Origin: Bacteroidales bacterium
GTDB taxonomy: Bacteria > Bacteroidota > Bacteroidia > Bacteroidales > P3
DNA length: 8,745 bases
NCBI GenBank assembly: GCA_012837565.1
Contig: DUQY01000286.1
Span: forward strand, 1-8,745
Reading direction: 5' to 3'
The position numbers and the translations under genes were made by a program. The notes beneath the pieces were generated by a model. The model made no database searches. It was not told where the DNA came from and was given only the letters and a program-made list of their open reading frames with translations. Shown piece after piece: positions 1-5,702 of the stretch (the stretch's first letter is position 1; each line of letters begins with the position of its first letter).

Positions 1-169
1 AGTTGTCAAGGGTCACTGCCCACGATATACGTTCATCACCTTGTAGGATAAATGTAAGGGTTTTACCGTTAGGTTGTTTAATGGTTATAGGGGTTTTATC
101 TGCAGGAACTGCAAATAGATTTAAAGTGAAAAATAATGATAAGATTGCTATTAGTGATTTACGTTTCAT
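1..169 (-). CDS. N-terminus of a secreted protein, probably M6-family metalloprotease-like (partial, runs off left edge)
   Basis: Translating the minus strand from the ATG at 169-167 gives 56 open codons to the window edge. Residues 1-20 form a signal peptide: basic MKRK, a hydrophobic core, then LFA or VPA as likely cleavage sites. The mature part reads TPITIKQPNGKTLTFILQGD and continues ERISWAVTLDN. A short beta segment with 'QPNGKTL', followed by 'GDE...WA.T.D', is how secreted M6-type metalloproteases of Bacteroidota usually begin, ahead of the catalytic domain. That resemblance is from memory of the family; the HExxH zinc motif would lie outside the window. The gene starts 29 nt after the stop of the MORN-repeat gene on the same strand and could be its last co-transcribed partner. 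The secreted nature is fairly secure; the peptidase assignment is tentative. Confidence 0.6.
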   Translation of the reverse strand, partial: MKRKSLIAILSLFFTLNLFAVPADKTPITIKQPNGKTLTFILQGDERISWAVTLDN

Positions 170-198
170 ATCGTTTTTTAAGGTTAGGTTTGAATAGT

Positions 199-1227
199 TT
201 AGAAATCTTGTTTTGTAAATAATAGTTCTAAAGCTTGGCGACTATCTTTATCTGATAATAATTTTGATTGCATTTTAGGTTGCAGCAGTATTTCATATTC
301 CTCCCCTACTTTGTTTCCAATTCCTTTCAATGCTTTAAGATGTGCATAGAATTTCATCTTGCCATTTAATAGGATAAAATCATCTACACTTAATATATCA
401 ATAAATTCTTCTATATTATTAATACAAGATATTTCTTCTGCATTGAAAAGTACTAGTTTTAATCTTTTACCTGTTGGATAAAAATATGCTATATCTTTGG
501 TTTCTATGTATTTTGCATCTCTTCCAAAGTCAATTCTAACTTTTTCACTTTTTAGAACATCATTTTTCCAAACTTGAATCTTAACATTATTACCTATGCT
601 ATCGAAGTATTTCCACTCCCCTTCTTTCTTATCTTCTTTATATGTTCCCTTTATTTTTAGTTTTTGGTAGTAGTAGAAGTCTTCGTATGGTCCGTTTCTC
701 TTATCATCTTTAAATGTTAGATAAAAATACCCTTTTGCGTAAGTGTTTTTAAAATAAATACCATTCTTTAAATCGTTTTTATAGTTTGAAGTTTCAACCA
801 AAACAGCATCTTTATCCCAGTAATTTGATTGTCCAGACTTTAAACCATTAGAATATCTTTCTTCCCCTATTTTCTTACCCTTAGCATCGAATAGGTTCCA
901 GAGACTATCTTTCTTTCTGTTTTTATAGAAACCATCTGAAATAACTACTCCTTCTTTATTGAATAGCTTGGTATTAGCAAATTTTCCCTTATCGGAATAT
1001 TCTGTTTTGGCTTTTATGGTTTTGCCATCTTCGTAATAATAAGTAAAAACTCCAACCTCATAATCATCTTTGAAGTTACCTTGATAAATCTTATTACCTT
1101 TTTTATCTAATTTTGACCAAACGCCTTGTTTTCTTCCTTTTTCGTCAATTTTGTTTTGAGAAAATGCTGTTTGACTAATAAAACCTATTAAGGTTATTAA
1201 TAATGATATTCTAATTATTCTTTTCAT
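199..1227 (-). CDS. Secreted MORN-repeat protein (YwqK 'toxin-antitoxin' family type)
   Basis: The 342-residue product starts with a signal peptide (basic start, hydrophobic residues 5-20) with a likely cut after 'TAFS', leaving Gln24 at the mature N-terminus, so it should act in the periplasm or at the surface. Residues about 30-215 contain some seven degenerate MORN-like units of the form G.W..(Y/F)d..G.k: for example GVWSKLDKKG at 35-44, VGVFTYYYEDG at 58-68, NGPYEDFYYY at 178-187 and EGEWKYFDSIG at 202-212. This pattern is what databases label 'YwqK family antitoxin'. No partner toxin is visible, so I do not infer a toxin-antitoxin role. Residues 230-342 have no repeat or domain that I recognise. 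The start codon lies inside the 3' end of the upstream phosphatase gene (17-nt overlap), which argues for co-transcription and translational coupling. Confidence 0.8.
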   Translation of the reverse strand: MKRIIRISLLITLIGFISQTAFSQNKIDEKGRKQGVWSKLDKKGNKIYQGNFKDDYEVGVFTYYYEDGKTIKAKTEYSDKGKFANTKLFNKEGVVISDGFYKNRKKDSLWNLFDAKGKKIGEERYSNGLKSGQSNYWDKDAVLVETSNYKNDLKNGIYFKNTYAKGYFYLTFKDDKRNGPYEDFYYYQKLKIKGTYKEDKKEGEWKYFDSIGNNVKIQVWKNDVLKSEKVRIDFGRDAKYIETKDIAYFYPTGKRLKLVLFNAEEISCINNIEEFIDILSVDDFILLNGKMKFYAHLKALKGIGNKVGEEYEILLQPKMQSKLLSDKDSRQALELLFTKQDF

Positions 1228-1768
1228 TTTCTAAGTATTTTGCGTAATCAATTAGGGAATCGAATCTTTTATTTATTAATCTATAATTTTTTCTAGTCTT
1301 ATTTAAGGAAGTGGATATAAATACGGTTTGCATATTAAGCTTCTTACCAAATTCCATATCCGATATTGAATCTCCTACCATAACAGAGTCTTTAAATCTT
1401 ATAATAGGGAATTCCTTCCTTGCTCTAAGTCCCATACCTACAGAGGGTTTCCTGCAAAAATGATGTTCGTGTCTGAAAGCAGTACAATAGTATATCTGAT
1501 CTACTCTTGCTCCATTTTCTTCAATCTCTTTCTTCATTTTATTATGAATAGAAATCAAATCCTCTTCACTCATCAAACCTTTTGCAACTCCTTGTTGGTT
1601 TGTTACAACTACTATGGTGTCGAAATGCTTTGTAAATATTTTTATTGCCTCCAGTGCACCTTCTTCAAACTTAAACTCATCCCAAGTCTTAACGTAGTCA
1701 TCAATTAAACGAAAATTAATAACTCCATCACGGTCTAGAAATAGGGTTTTATATTCTCTTTTTCTCAT
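1211..1768 (-). CDS. gmhB: HAD-IIIA phosphatase, D-glycero-D-manno-heptose 1,7-bisphosphate phosphatase (GmhB)-like
   Basis: The 185-residue product is the usual size for GmhB and probably removes a phosphate from heptose bisphosphate in the cytoplasm. HAD motif I is FLDRDGV (Asp12 nucleophile, Asp14 acid/base), motif II is TNQQG at 56-60, motif III is the Lys in RKP at 106-108, and motif IV is VGDSISDM at 131-138. The loop before RKP has Cys95, His100, His102, His103 and Cys105. This is not the canonical GmhB zinc arrangement (CxH...CxC), so zinc binding is uncertain and the substrate could differ. I chose the ATG at 1768 rather than the in-frame one at 1834: the family begins just before motif I, and the longer form would overlap gmhA by 50 nt. 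The chosen start sits 16 nt after the gmhA stop. Pairing with gmhA is the main argument for a heptose substrate. Confidence 0.78.
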   Translation of the reverse strand: MRKREYKTLFLDRDGVINFRLIDDYVKTWDEFKFEEGALEAIKIFTKHFDTIVVVTNQQGVAKGLMSEEDLISIHNKMKKEIEENGARVDQIYYCTAFRHEHHFCRKPSVGMGLRARKEFPIIRFKDSVMVGDSISDMEFGKKLNMQTVFISTSLNKTRKNYRLINKRFDSLIDYAKYLENEKNN

Positions 1769-1784
1769 TTCTATTTTATATCTT

Positions 1785-2357
1785 TTATCGAGGGAAGATT
1801 TCTGATTCAACCAGTTCACATAATATATGTCCAACCATTATATGGCATTCTTGTACTCTTGGGGTGTCAGATGATGGTATATCGAGCGTATAATCTGATT
1901 TACTCTTCATTTCTCCACCACCATTACCTGTAAAACTTATCCTTATCATACCTCTTTCCTTAGCTTCTTCTAATGCAAGGATGATATTTTTGGAATTACC
2001 AGAGGTTGAGATGCCAACTATTATATCTCCCTCATCACCCATTGCTTTAATCATTCTACTAAATATTACATCGTAGGAATAATCGTTTGCAACTGCTGTT
2101 AAGTATGATGTGTTGCAGTGTAGTGCTTCTGAACGTAAGGGTGGCCTATCGTAGTAGAACCTTCCAGAAAACTCTGCTGCCAAGTGTTGACAATCAGCAG
2201 CTGATCCTCCATTACCACACCAAAGTATTTTTTTCTTATCCCTTAATGCTTTAACCATTACATCCTTAACCTTTTCAATTTCTTTTAGAAAGGTTTCGTC
2301 ATTTAACAAAGTGGTTTTTAGTCTAACTGATTCTTCTATAACTTGTTTAATCCTCAT
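1785..2357 (-). CDS. gmhA: Sedoheptulose-7-phosphate isomerase (SIS domain), GmhA
   Basis: GmhA isomerises sedoheptulose 7-phosphate to D-glycero-D-manno-heptose 7-phosphate, the first committed step of nucleotide-activated heptose synthesis, in the cytoplasm as a tetramer. The 190-residue product matches the family's usual length and is full length. Visible signatures are CGNGGSAADCQHLAAEFSGR at 47-66 (SIS phosphosugar site), GISTSGNS at 115-122 with the second SIS serine loop, and SSDTPRVQE at 162-170. The four metal ligands known from the E. coli enzyme (His61, Glu65, Gln172, His180) correspond here to His58, Glu62, Gln169 and His177, all present with a constant offset of three. The ATG follows the glycosyltransferase stop by 2 nt, so the two genes are almost certainly in one operon and probably translationally coupled. 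Confidence in function is high. Confidence 0.93.
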   Translation of the reverse strand: MRIKQVIEESVRLKTTLLNDETFLKEIEKVKDVMVKALRDKKKILWCGNGGSAADCQHLAAEFSGRFYYDRPPLRSEALHCNTSYLTAVANDYSYDVIFSRMIKAMGDEGDIIVGISTSGNSKNIILALEEAKERGMIRISFTGNGGGEMKSKSDYTLDIPSSDTPRVQECHIMVGHILCELVESEIFPR

Positions 2358-2359
2358 AA

Positions 2360-3319
2360 TTAATTAAGATTTGCTTTCTTTTGAATTAGATAGGTATTTC
2401 TTGTTGGTGAGTTTCTTCCTATTAGTTCTGCAAGGAAACCTGTTAGGAACATCATACATCCCAATATCATTAGCATAATTGAGAGGTAAAAATAAGGACT
2501 TTCTGCAATCAGACGCATTGGTTGTTCGTGTATGCTTGCTAGTAGCTTTTGTGTTCCAAGAATTGCTGCTGAAATAAATCCTAAAACAAACATTACCGTT
2601 CCCCATACTCCGAAGAAATGCATTGGTTTTTTAGCAAACTTTGAAACAAACATTATAGACATTAGGTCAAGATAACCATTTATAAATCTACTCATTCCAA
2701 ATTTTGTCTCTCCAAATTCTCTTTTTCTGTGTTGGACGATTTTTTCTCCTATGTTTTTGAAACCAGCCCATTTTGCAATAACTGGTATATATCGGTGCAT
2801 TTCTCCATATACCTCAATTGACTTAATAACTTCACTATTATAAGCTTTTAAACCACAATTGAAATCGTGAAGCTTAATTCCTGTAAATATTCTTGTTGTT
2901 GCGTTAAAGAGTTTAGAGGGTATGTTTTTAGCTAATTTAGAGTCATATCTCTTCTTTTTCCATCCAGAAACTAAATCATAACCATCAGTCTTAATCATTG
3001 AATATAGACCAGGTATTTCATCAGGAGAGTCTTGCAAATCAGCATCCATAGTAATCACTACATCATCTTCACAATGTTCAAACCCAACATTTAGAGCTGC
3101 ACTCTTACCGTAGTTCCTTCTAAACTTAATTCCTTTTAAATTATTATTCTCTTTAGATAATTCCTCTATAACTTTCCAACTACTATCATTAGATCCATCA
3201 TCAACCAGTAGAACTTCATAAGAATAACCCTCTTTTTTCATTACCCTTTCAATCCACTCGGTTAGTGGTGGTAGAGATTCTTCTTCATTGAAAAGGGGTA
3301 CAATAATTGATATGTCCAT
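2360..3319 (-). CDS. Family 2 glycosyltransferase, polyprenyl-phosphate sugar transferase type (DPM1/GtrB-like), two membrane helices
   Basis: The 319-residue protein has an N-terminal GT-A domain: SIIVPLFNEEESL at 4-16, VDDGSNDSS at 39-47, and the nucleotide-sugar/metal motif MDADLQDSPDE at 91-101 (Asp92, Asp94). HDFNCGLKAY at 151-160 and RKREFGETKFG at 198-208 are typical of enzymes that move a sugar from a nucleotide donor to undecaprenyl or dolichyl phosphate. Two hydrophobic helices follow, at about 233-256 and 275-298, and the C-terminal tail is basic. This fits a cytoplasm-facing enzyme anchored in the inner membrane that makes a lipid-linked sugar for later transfer to a glycan or protein. 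The donor sugar cannot be read from the sequence. It sits 5 nt from the upstream DUF4199 gene and 2 nt from gmhA, in line with an envelope-glycan role. Confidence 0.87.
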   Translation of the reverse strand: MDISIIVPLFNEEESLPPLTEWIERVMKKEGYSYEVLLVDDGSNDSSWKVIEELSKENNNLKGIKFRRNYGKSAALNVGFEHCEDDVVITMDADLQDSPDEIPGLYSMIKTDGYDLVSGWKKKRYDSKLAKNIPSKLFNATTRIFTGIKLHDFNCGLKAYNSEVIKSIEVYGEMHRYIPVIAKWAGFKNIGEKIVQHRKREFGETKFGMSRFINGYLDLMSIMFVSKFAKKPMHFFGVWGTVMFVLGFISAAILGTQKLLASIHEQPMRLIAESPYFYLSIMLMILGCMMFLTGFLAELIGRNSPTRNTYLIQKKANLN

Positions 3320-3324
3320 ATTTT

Positions 3325-3870
3325 CTATATTTTGAATTTCTTATCTTTACTTATAATCTCTCCTTTTTCATTCCTAAGTAGAACTCCTACTACCATTGCC
3401 CAGAGGATTGCCATAATTGATGATAACATTATACCTGATAACGCTATAGATTGGGGAGTTGTCATATACATTATATCTGCATTGGATAGGTGGGAGTTAG
3501 ATTCAATTGCTCTTTGAACATCAAAACATCGATTTTGTAAACCATGATCAAGATAAAGTGCATAACCATATAGCGACATACCATATATGACTGAGCCAAA
3601 AACTCCTGAACCAAAACCAACTATATAGCTTTCCTTAAATGTTATTCTTCTTTCTGCAAGTCCCAATTTATAAAGATAAACAGAAATAAATATTAGACCA
3701 AGCATAGCAAAGTTCTCTATAAAACCAACAGGTTGATTTATAGGATCATCAAGCCAACGTCTGAAAATAAGAATAAAGGAAAGTCCAAAACCAATAAGAA
3801 ATCCAAACTTTAGAATACCTAACCAGTAGTTACCGTAGATTTTCGACTTATATCTCTTAATTAATGCCAT
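3325..3870 (-). CDS. DUF4199-type membrane protein (second of a pair)
   Basis: The 181-residue protein has four predicted transmembrane segments, at about 16-36, 48-69, 83-106 and 142-165. The loop between segments 3 and 4 is long and polar (107-141), and the C-terminus is short and basic (DKKFKI). Size, topology, the 'F.ES...GF..GVFGS.IYG' stretch around segment 3, and position directly upstream of a family 2 glycosyltransferase fit DUF4199, a Bacteroidota family of unknown function often found beside such glycosyltransferases. No catalytic motif is visible. It lies 8 nt after another DUF4199-type gene and 5 nt before the glycosyltransferase, so it should be co-expressed with both. A role assisting lipid-linked sugar handling is possible but is inference from position only. 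Confidence 0.75.
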   Translation of the reverse strand: MALIKRYKSKIYGNYWLGILKFGFLIGFGLSFILIFRRWLDDPINQPVGFIENFAMLGLIFISVYLYKLGLAERRITFKESYIVGFGSGVFGSVIYGMSLYGYALYLDHGLQNRCFDVQRAIESNSHLSNADIMYMTTPQSIALSGIMLSSIMAILWAMVVGVLLRNEKGEIISKDKKFKI

Positions 3871-3878
3871 GTATTTAT

Positions 3879-4544
3879 TTAGTTTTTATTATCGTTATCA
3901 ATATTTTCTTCATCTTTTTCATTATTTTCACCCTCTTGTTCATCAAACATCTCATCTTCTGTTTCTTTATCATCATTTTCTTTATCTTTAATTTCTTGAT
4001 AAGGAACATAATCATTCTTTCGGGGTCTATTAATTGTCATTGGCTGACCAATAAGAGGTCTGGAAACAACCAAACTAACTAGTAAGGAGTAGAATATATT
4101 ACCTATATAATCGAAAATAAACATTGAGGGGAATAATACAATTTTAATAGTTTTTTGTATAAGTGCATCTTCAAAAACATCTATATCAGAACCCATTTCG
4201 GATAATATACTTTGGTATTGTACAAGGAAATTATCAAGATAGCTTGGATTAAGTTTTCCAATGTATATTACCATGAAAAGTGTAGTAAAAAGAGAAATGA
4301 AAATTGACATAATAGCTCCTATTGAAAAGAACTTAGAAAATTTCATATTATCTTTAATGATGTTTTTTCTATAATTAACCATCGTCCAACCCATTCCAAA
4401 CACAATTACAAATGTGCCAATAAAACTCCAAAAGAAGTTCGTTTCAATGTTTAGTGCATATCCTATAATATGGTAGAAGAAATAAGCTCCACCAATAATA
4501 GAACCAAAACTAAATCCGTAATTCCAAATATTTTTACTTTTCAT
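3879..4544 (-). CDS. DUF4199-type membrane protein with long acidic C-terminal tail (first gene of the minus-strand operon)
   Basis: The 221-residue protein has four hydrophobic segments, at about 10-30, 37-57, 71-96 and 133-160. The loop at 97-131 carries LDNFLVQYQSILSEMG, which resembles the amphipathic loop seen in DUF4199 proteins. After segment 4 comes a hydrophilic tail from about 175 to 221, composed almost entirely of Glu, Asp, Asn and Lys. The tail is absent from the neighbouring paralogue-like protein. Function is unknown. The gene is first in the minus-strand cluster, 175 nt from the divergent GYF_2-CD225 gene, and a Bacteroidota-type -7 octamer lies 45-52 nt upstream of its ATG. 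The start has an A-rich leader with AAAAGAGAT directly before the ATG, normal for this phylum. The family call is from topology, size and context. Confidence 0.72.
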   Translation of the reverse strand: MKSKNIWNYGFSFGSIIGGAYFFYHIIGYALNIETNFFWSFIGTFVIVFGMGWTMVNYRKNIIKDNMKFSKFFSIGAIMSIFISLFTTLFMVIYIGKLNPSYLDNFLVQYQSILSEMGSDIDVFEDALIQKTIKIVLFPSMFIFDYIGNIFYSLLVSLVVSRPLIGQPMTINRPRKNDYVPYQEIKDKENDDKETEDEMFDEQEGENNEKDEENIDNDNKN

Positions 4545-4719
4545 ATCTCTTTTATAAATTAATCCATTCCAAAAATTAAATCAATCTGCAAATATAAGAT
4601 TTTTATAAATAAGATACGATGTTTCGAACTTATTCCACAATAATCAATATATAAAAACAAGATTTATTCAAAAAATATTTATACCTATGCCCTTATTAAC
4701 CATTTAAATACTATTAATT
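4545..4719. other. Divergent intergenic spacer (175 bp)
   Basis: This is an AT-rich spacer between the minus-strand DUF4199/glycosyltransferase operon and the plus-strand GYF_2-CD225 operon. It must hold the start signals for both. A good -7 octamer is visible for the minus strand (4589-4596). For the plus strand the best I find is TACCTATG at 4682-4689, one mismatch from TAnnTTTG and with no TTG at the right distance, so I do not call it. I see no riboswitch, RNA gene or strong terminator. Confidence 0.5.
4589..4596 (-). promoter_or_regulatory. Putative -7 promoter element of the DUF4199/glycosyltransferase/gmhA operon
   Basis: On the minus strand this reads TATATTTG, an exact match to the Bacteroidota sigma-ABfr -7 consensus TAnnTTTG. 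It would place transcription start near 4581 and leave a leader of roughly 37 nt before the ATG at 4544. No TTG -33 element is present at about 20 nt upstream, which lowers confidence. The octamer is expected by chance at a noticeable rate in DNA this AT-rich; position relative to the operon start is the main support. Confidence 0.4.
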
Positions 4720-5196
4720 ATGAGAGAATATTACTATATCGATTCAAATGGTGCAAAACAGGGACCATTTGACCTAGAAACAATGCAAACAATGGGTATT
4801 GAAAGCAATACAAAGGTTTGGTATACTGGTCTGGAAAACTGGACTAATGCTTGCGAATTTGAAGAGCTTAAAGGTTTTGTAACACCTATAGTTCCTAAAC
4901 GTAGTTTTGAAAAACCAATTCAGAGAGATATTCCTCAAATCAAGCCAGATAGTTATCTTGCATGGTCGATTGTTTCAGCAATCTTATGCTGTTTACCATT
5001 CTCAATACCAGCAATTGTATATGCAGCAAAAGTTGATAGCTTATGGATAAATAAAGAATATGAAGCAAGTATTGATGCTGCAAAAAAAGCAAAAAAATGG
5101 ACAATAGTAAGTGCTATTGTTGCTGGAGGATTTTGGTTACTTTATATTTTATTTTTTGTTGTTATAGGAATTGCAGGCTATTCTGATTTCTTTTAA
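4720..5196 (+). CDS. GYF_2 (DUF4339) - CD225/dispanin membrane protein, copy 1
   Basis: This 158-residue protein has two modules. Residues 4-50 are a GYF_2 domain: YYYIDSNG, then KQGPF, then TKVWYTGLENW, the aromatic and GPF pattern of GYF-like protein-binding folds. A proline-containing linker (51-75) leads to a CD225/dispanin domain at about 76-145. That domain has a re-entrant or membrane helix with Cys90-Cys91 (AILCCLPFSIPAIVYAAKVD), the amphipathic EYEASIDAAKKAKKWT segment, and a C-terminal transmembrane helix at 129-150. The Cys pair corresponds to the palmitoylated pair in animal IFITM proteins, though lipidation here is unknown. A cytoplasmic GYF_2 domain tethered to the inner membrane is the likely layout. 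The start is the only sensible ATG, and copy 2 begins with the same eight residues. Cellular function is unknown. Confidence 0.88.
   Translation: MREYYYIDSNGAKQGPFDLETMQTMGIESNTKVWYTGLENWTNACEFEELKGFVTPIVPKRSFEKPIQRDIPQIKPDSYLAWSIVSAILCCLPFSIPAIVYAAKVDSLWINKEYEASIDAAKKAKKWTIVSAIVAGGFWLLYILFFVVIGIAGYSDFF
4948..5015 (+). repeat. 68-bp direct repeat, copy 1 (within CD225 domain of first paralogue)
   Basis: This stretch is identical, base for base, to 5445-5512 (offset 497). It encodes codons 77-98 and the first two bases of codon 99, from Asp-Ser-Tyr-Leu through the Cys-Cys pair to Ile. Flanking codons that keep the same amino acid differ at synonymous sites on both sides (cca/cct before; att/ata, gta/gtc, gca/gcc and aaa/aag after). 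Confidence 0.95.
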
Positions 5197-5207
5197 GATA
5201 AATAATA

Positions 5208-5702
5208 ATGAGAGAATATTATTATATAGATTGCTATGGTGAAAAACTAGGGCCATTTAATCTTGAAACTCTTAGGAAGAAAGGATTAAGCACTGATACT
5301 AAAGTTTGGTACCAAGGTATGAACGATTGGTATAATGCATCTGAATATATAGAGTTAGAAAATTATATAACACCACCAATTCCTAATAATAACAAATCAA
5401 GTCCTTATTCGGGATCAGAGTCAGTAAATTATATGCAAAAACCTGATAGTTATCTTGCATGGTCGATTGTTTCAGCAATCTTATGCTGTTTACCATTCTC
5501 AATACCAGCAATAGTCTATGCCGCAAAGGTTGATAACCTATGGTTTAATAAAAATTACGAAGCTAGTATTAGAGCTGCAAAAAAAGCAAAAACATGGACA
5601 ATTATTAGTGTTGCTGTCTCTATAGGAATATGGATTATATACCTTCTTGCTTACCTTCTAGGAATAATAATTGGATTTAGTATTTTAAATGCATTTATTT
5701 AG
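5208..5702 (+). CDS. GYF_2 (DUF4339) - CD225/dispanin membrane protein, copy 2
   Basis: This 164-residue tandem paralogue of the gene before it starts 11 nt after that gene's stop. The GYF_2 domain at 4-50 matches copy 1 at 29 of the first 50 residues (shared YYYID, GPF, LET, TKVWY). The linker at 51-78 is unrelated, Ser/Asn-rich and slightly longer. The CD225 domain at 79-148 matches at 50 of the first 56 residues, including the Cys pair (93-94). The final helix (137-160) is longer and more hydrophobic than in copy 1. The divergent N-terminal surface suggests that the two copies bind different partners while keeping the same membrane part; that is inference. The 3' end overlaps the DUF2752 gene by 14 nt, tying all three genes into one transcript. 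Confidence 0.88.
   Translation: MREYYYIDCYGEKLGPFNLETLRKKGLSTDTKVWYQGMNDWYNASEYIELENYITPPIPNNNKSSPYSGSESVNYMQKPDSYLAWSIVSAILCCLPFSIPAIVYAAKVDNLWFNKNYEASIRAAKKAKTWTIISVAVSIGIWIIYLLAYLLGIIIGFSILNAFI
5445..5512 (+). repeat. 68-bp direct repeat, copy 2 (within CD225 domain of second paralogue)
   Basis: This is the exact partner of 4948-5015. Here it covers codons 80-101 and the first two bases of codon 102. The block begins one base after a synonymous difference in the proline codon and ends at a synonymous third-position change in the isoleucine codon, so its borders are sharp. Confidence 0.95.

Noticed and set aside
3..197. Plus-strand open frame of 64 codons at the left edge
   Set aside because: It lies opposite the minus-strand signal-peptide gene (1-169), whose translation is far more protein-like. 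The plus-strand product resembles nothing.
199..1227. Reading the YwqK-type protein as one half of a toxin-antitoxin pair
   Set aside because: It has a signal peptide, and no small toxin-like gene lies next to it. The family name is not evidence of that role here.
1460..1708. Plus-strand open frame of 82 codons
   Set aside because: It is fully antisense to the GmhB-like gene, which has clear HAD motifs. It is an AT-rich shadow.
1769..1834. Longer N-terminus for the GmhB-like phosphatase from the ATG at 1834
   Set aside because: It would add 22 residues not seen before motif I in the family and would overlap gmhA by 50 nt. The ATG at 1768 gives the usual length.
2364..2606. Minus-strand open frame of 80 codons in a second frame
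   Set aside because: It is an out-of-frame reading of the glycosyltransferase C-terminus, which is itself intact with two helices and a normal stop.
3332..3517. Plus-strand open frame of 61 codons
   Set aside because: It is antisense to the second DUF4199-type gene, with no leader or family resemblance.
3864..4082. Plus-strand open frame of 72 codons rich in Ile and Phe
   Set aside because: It is antisense to the acidic tail of the first DUF4199-type gene. The hydrophobic composition is the mirror of GAA/GAT codons.
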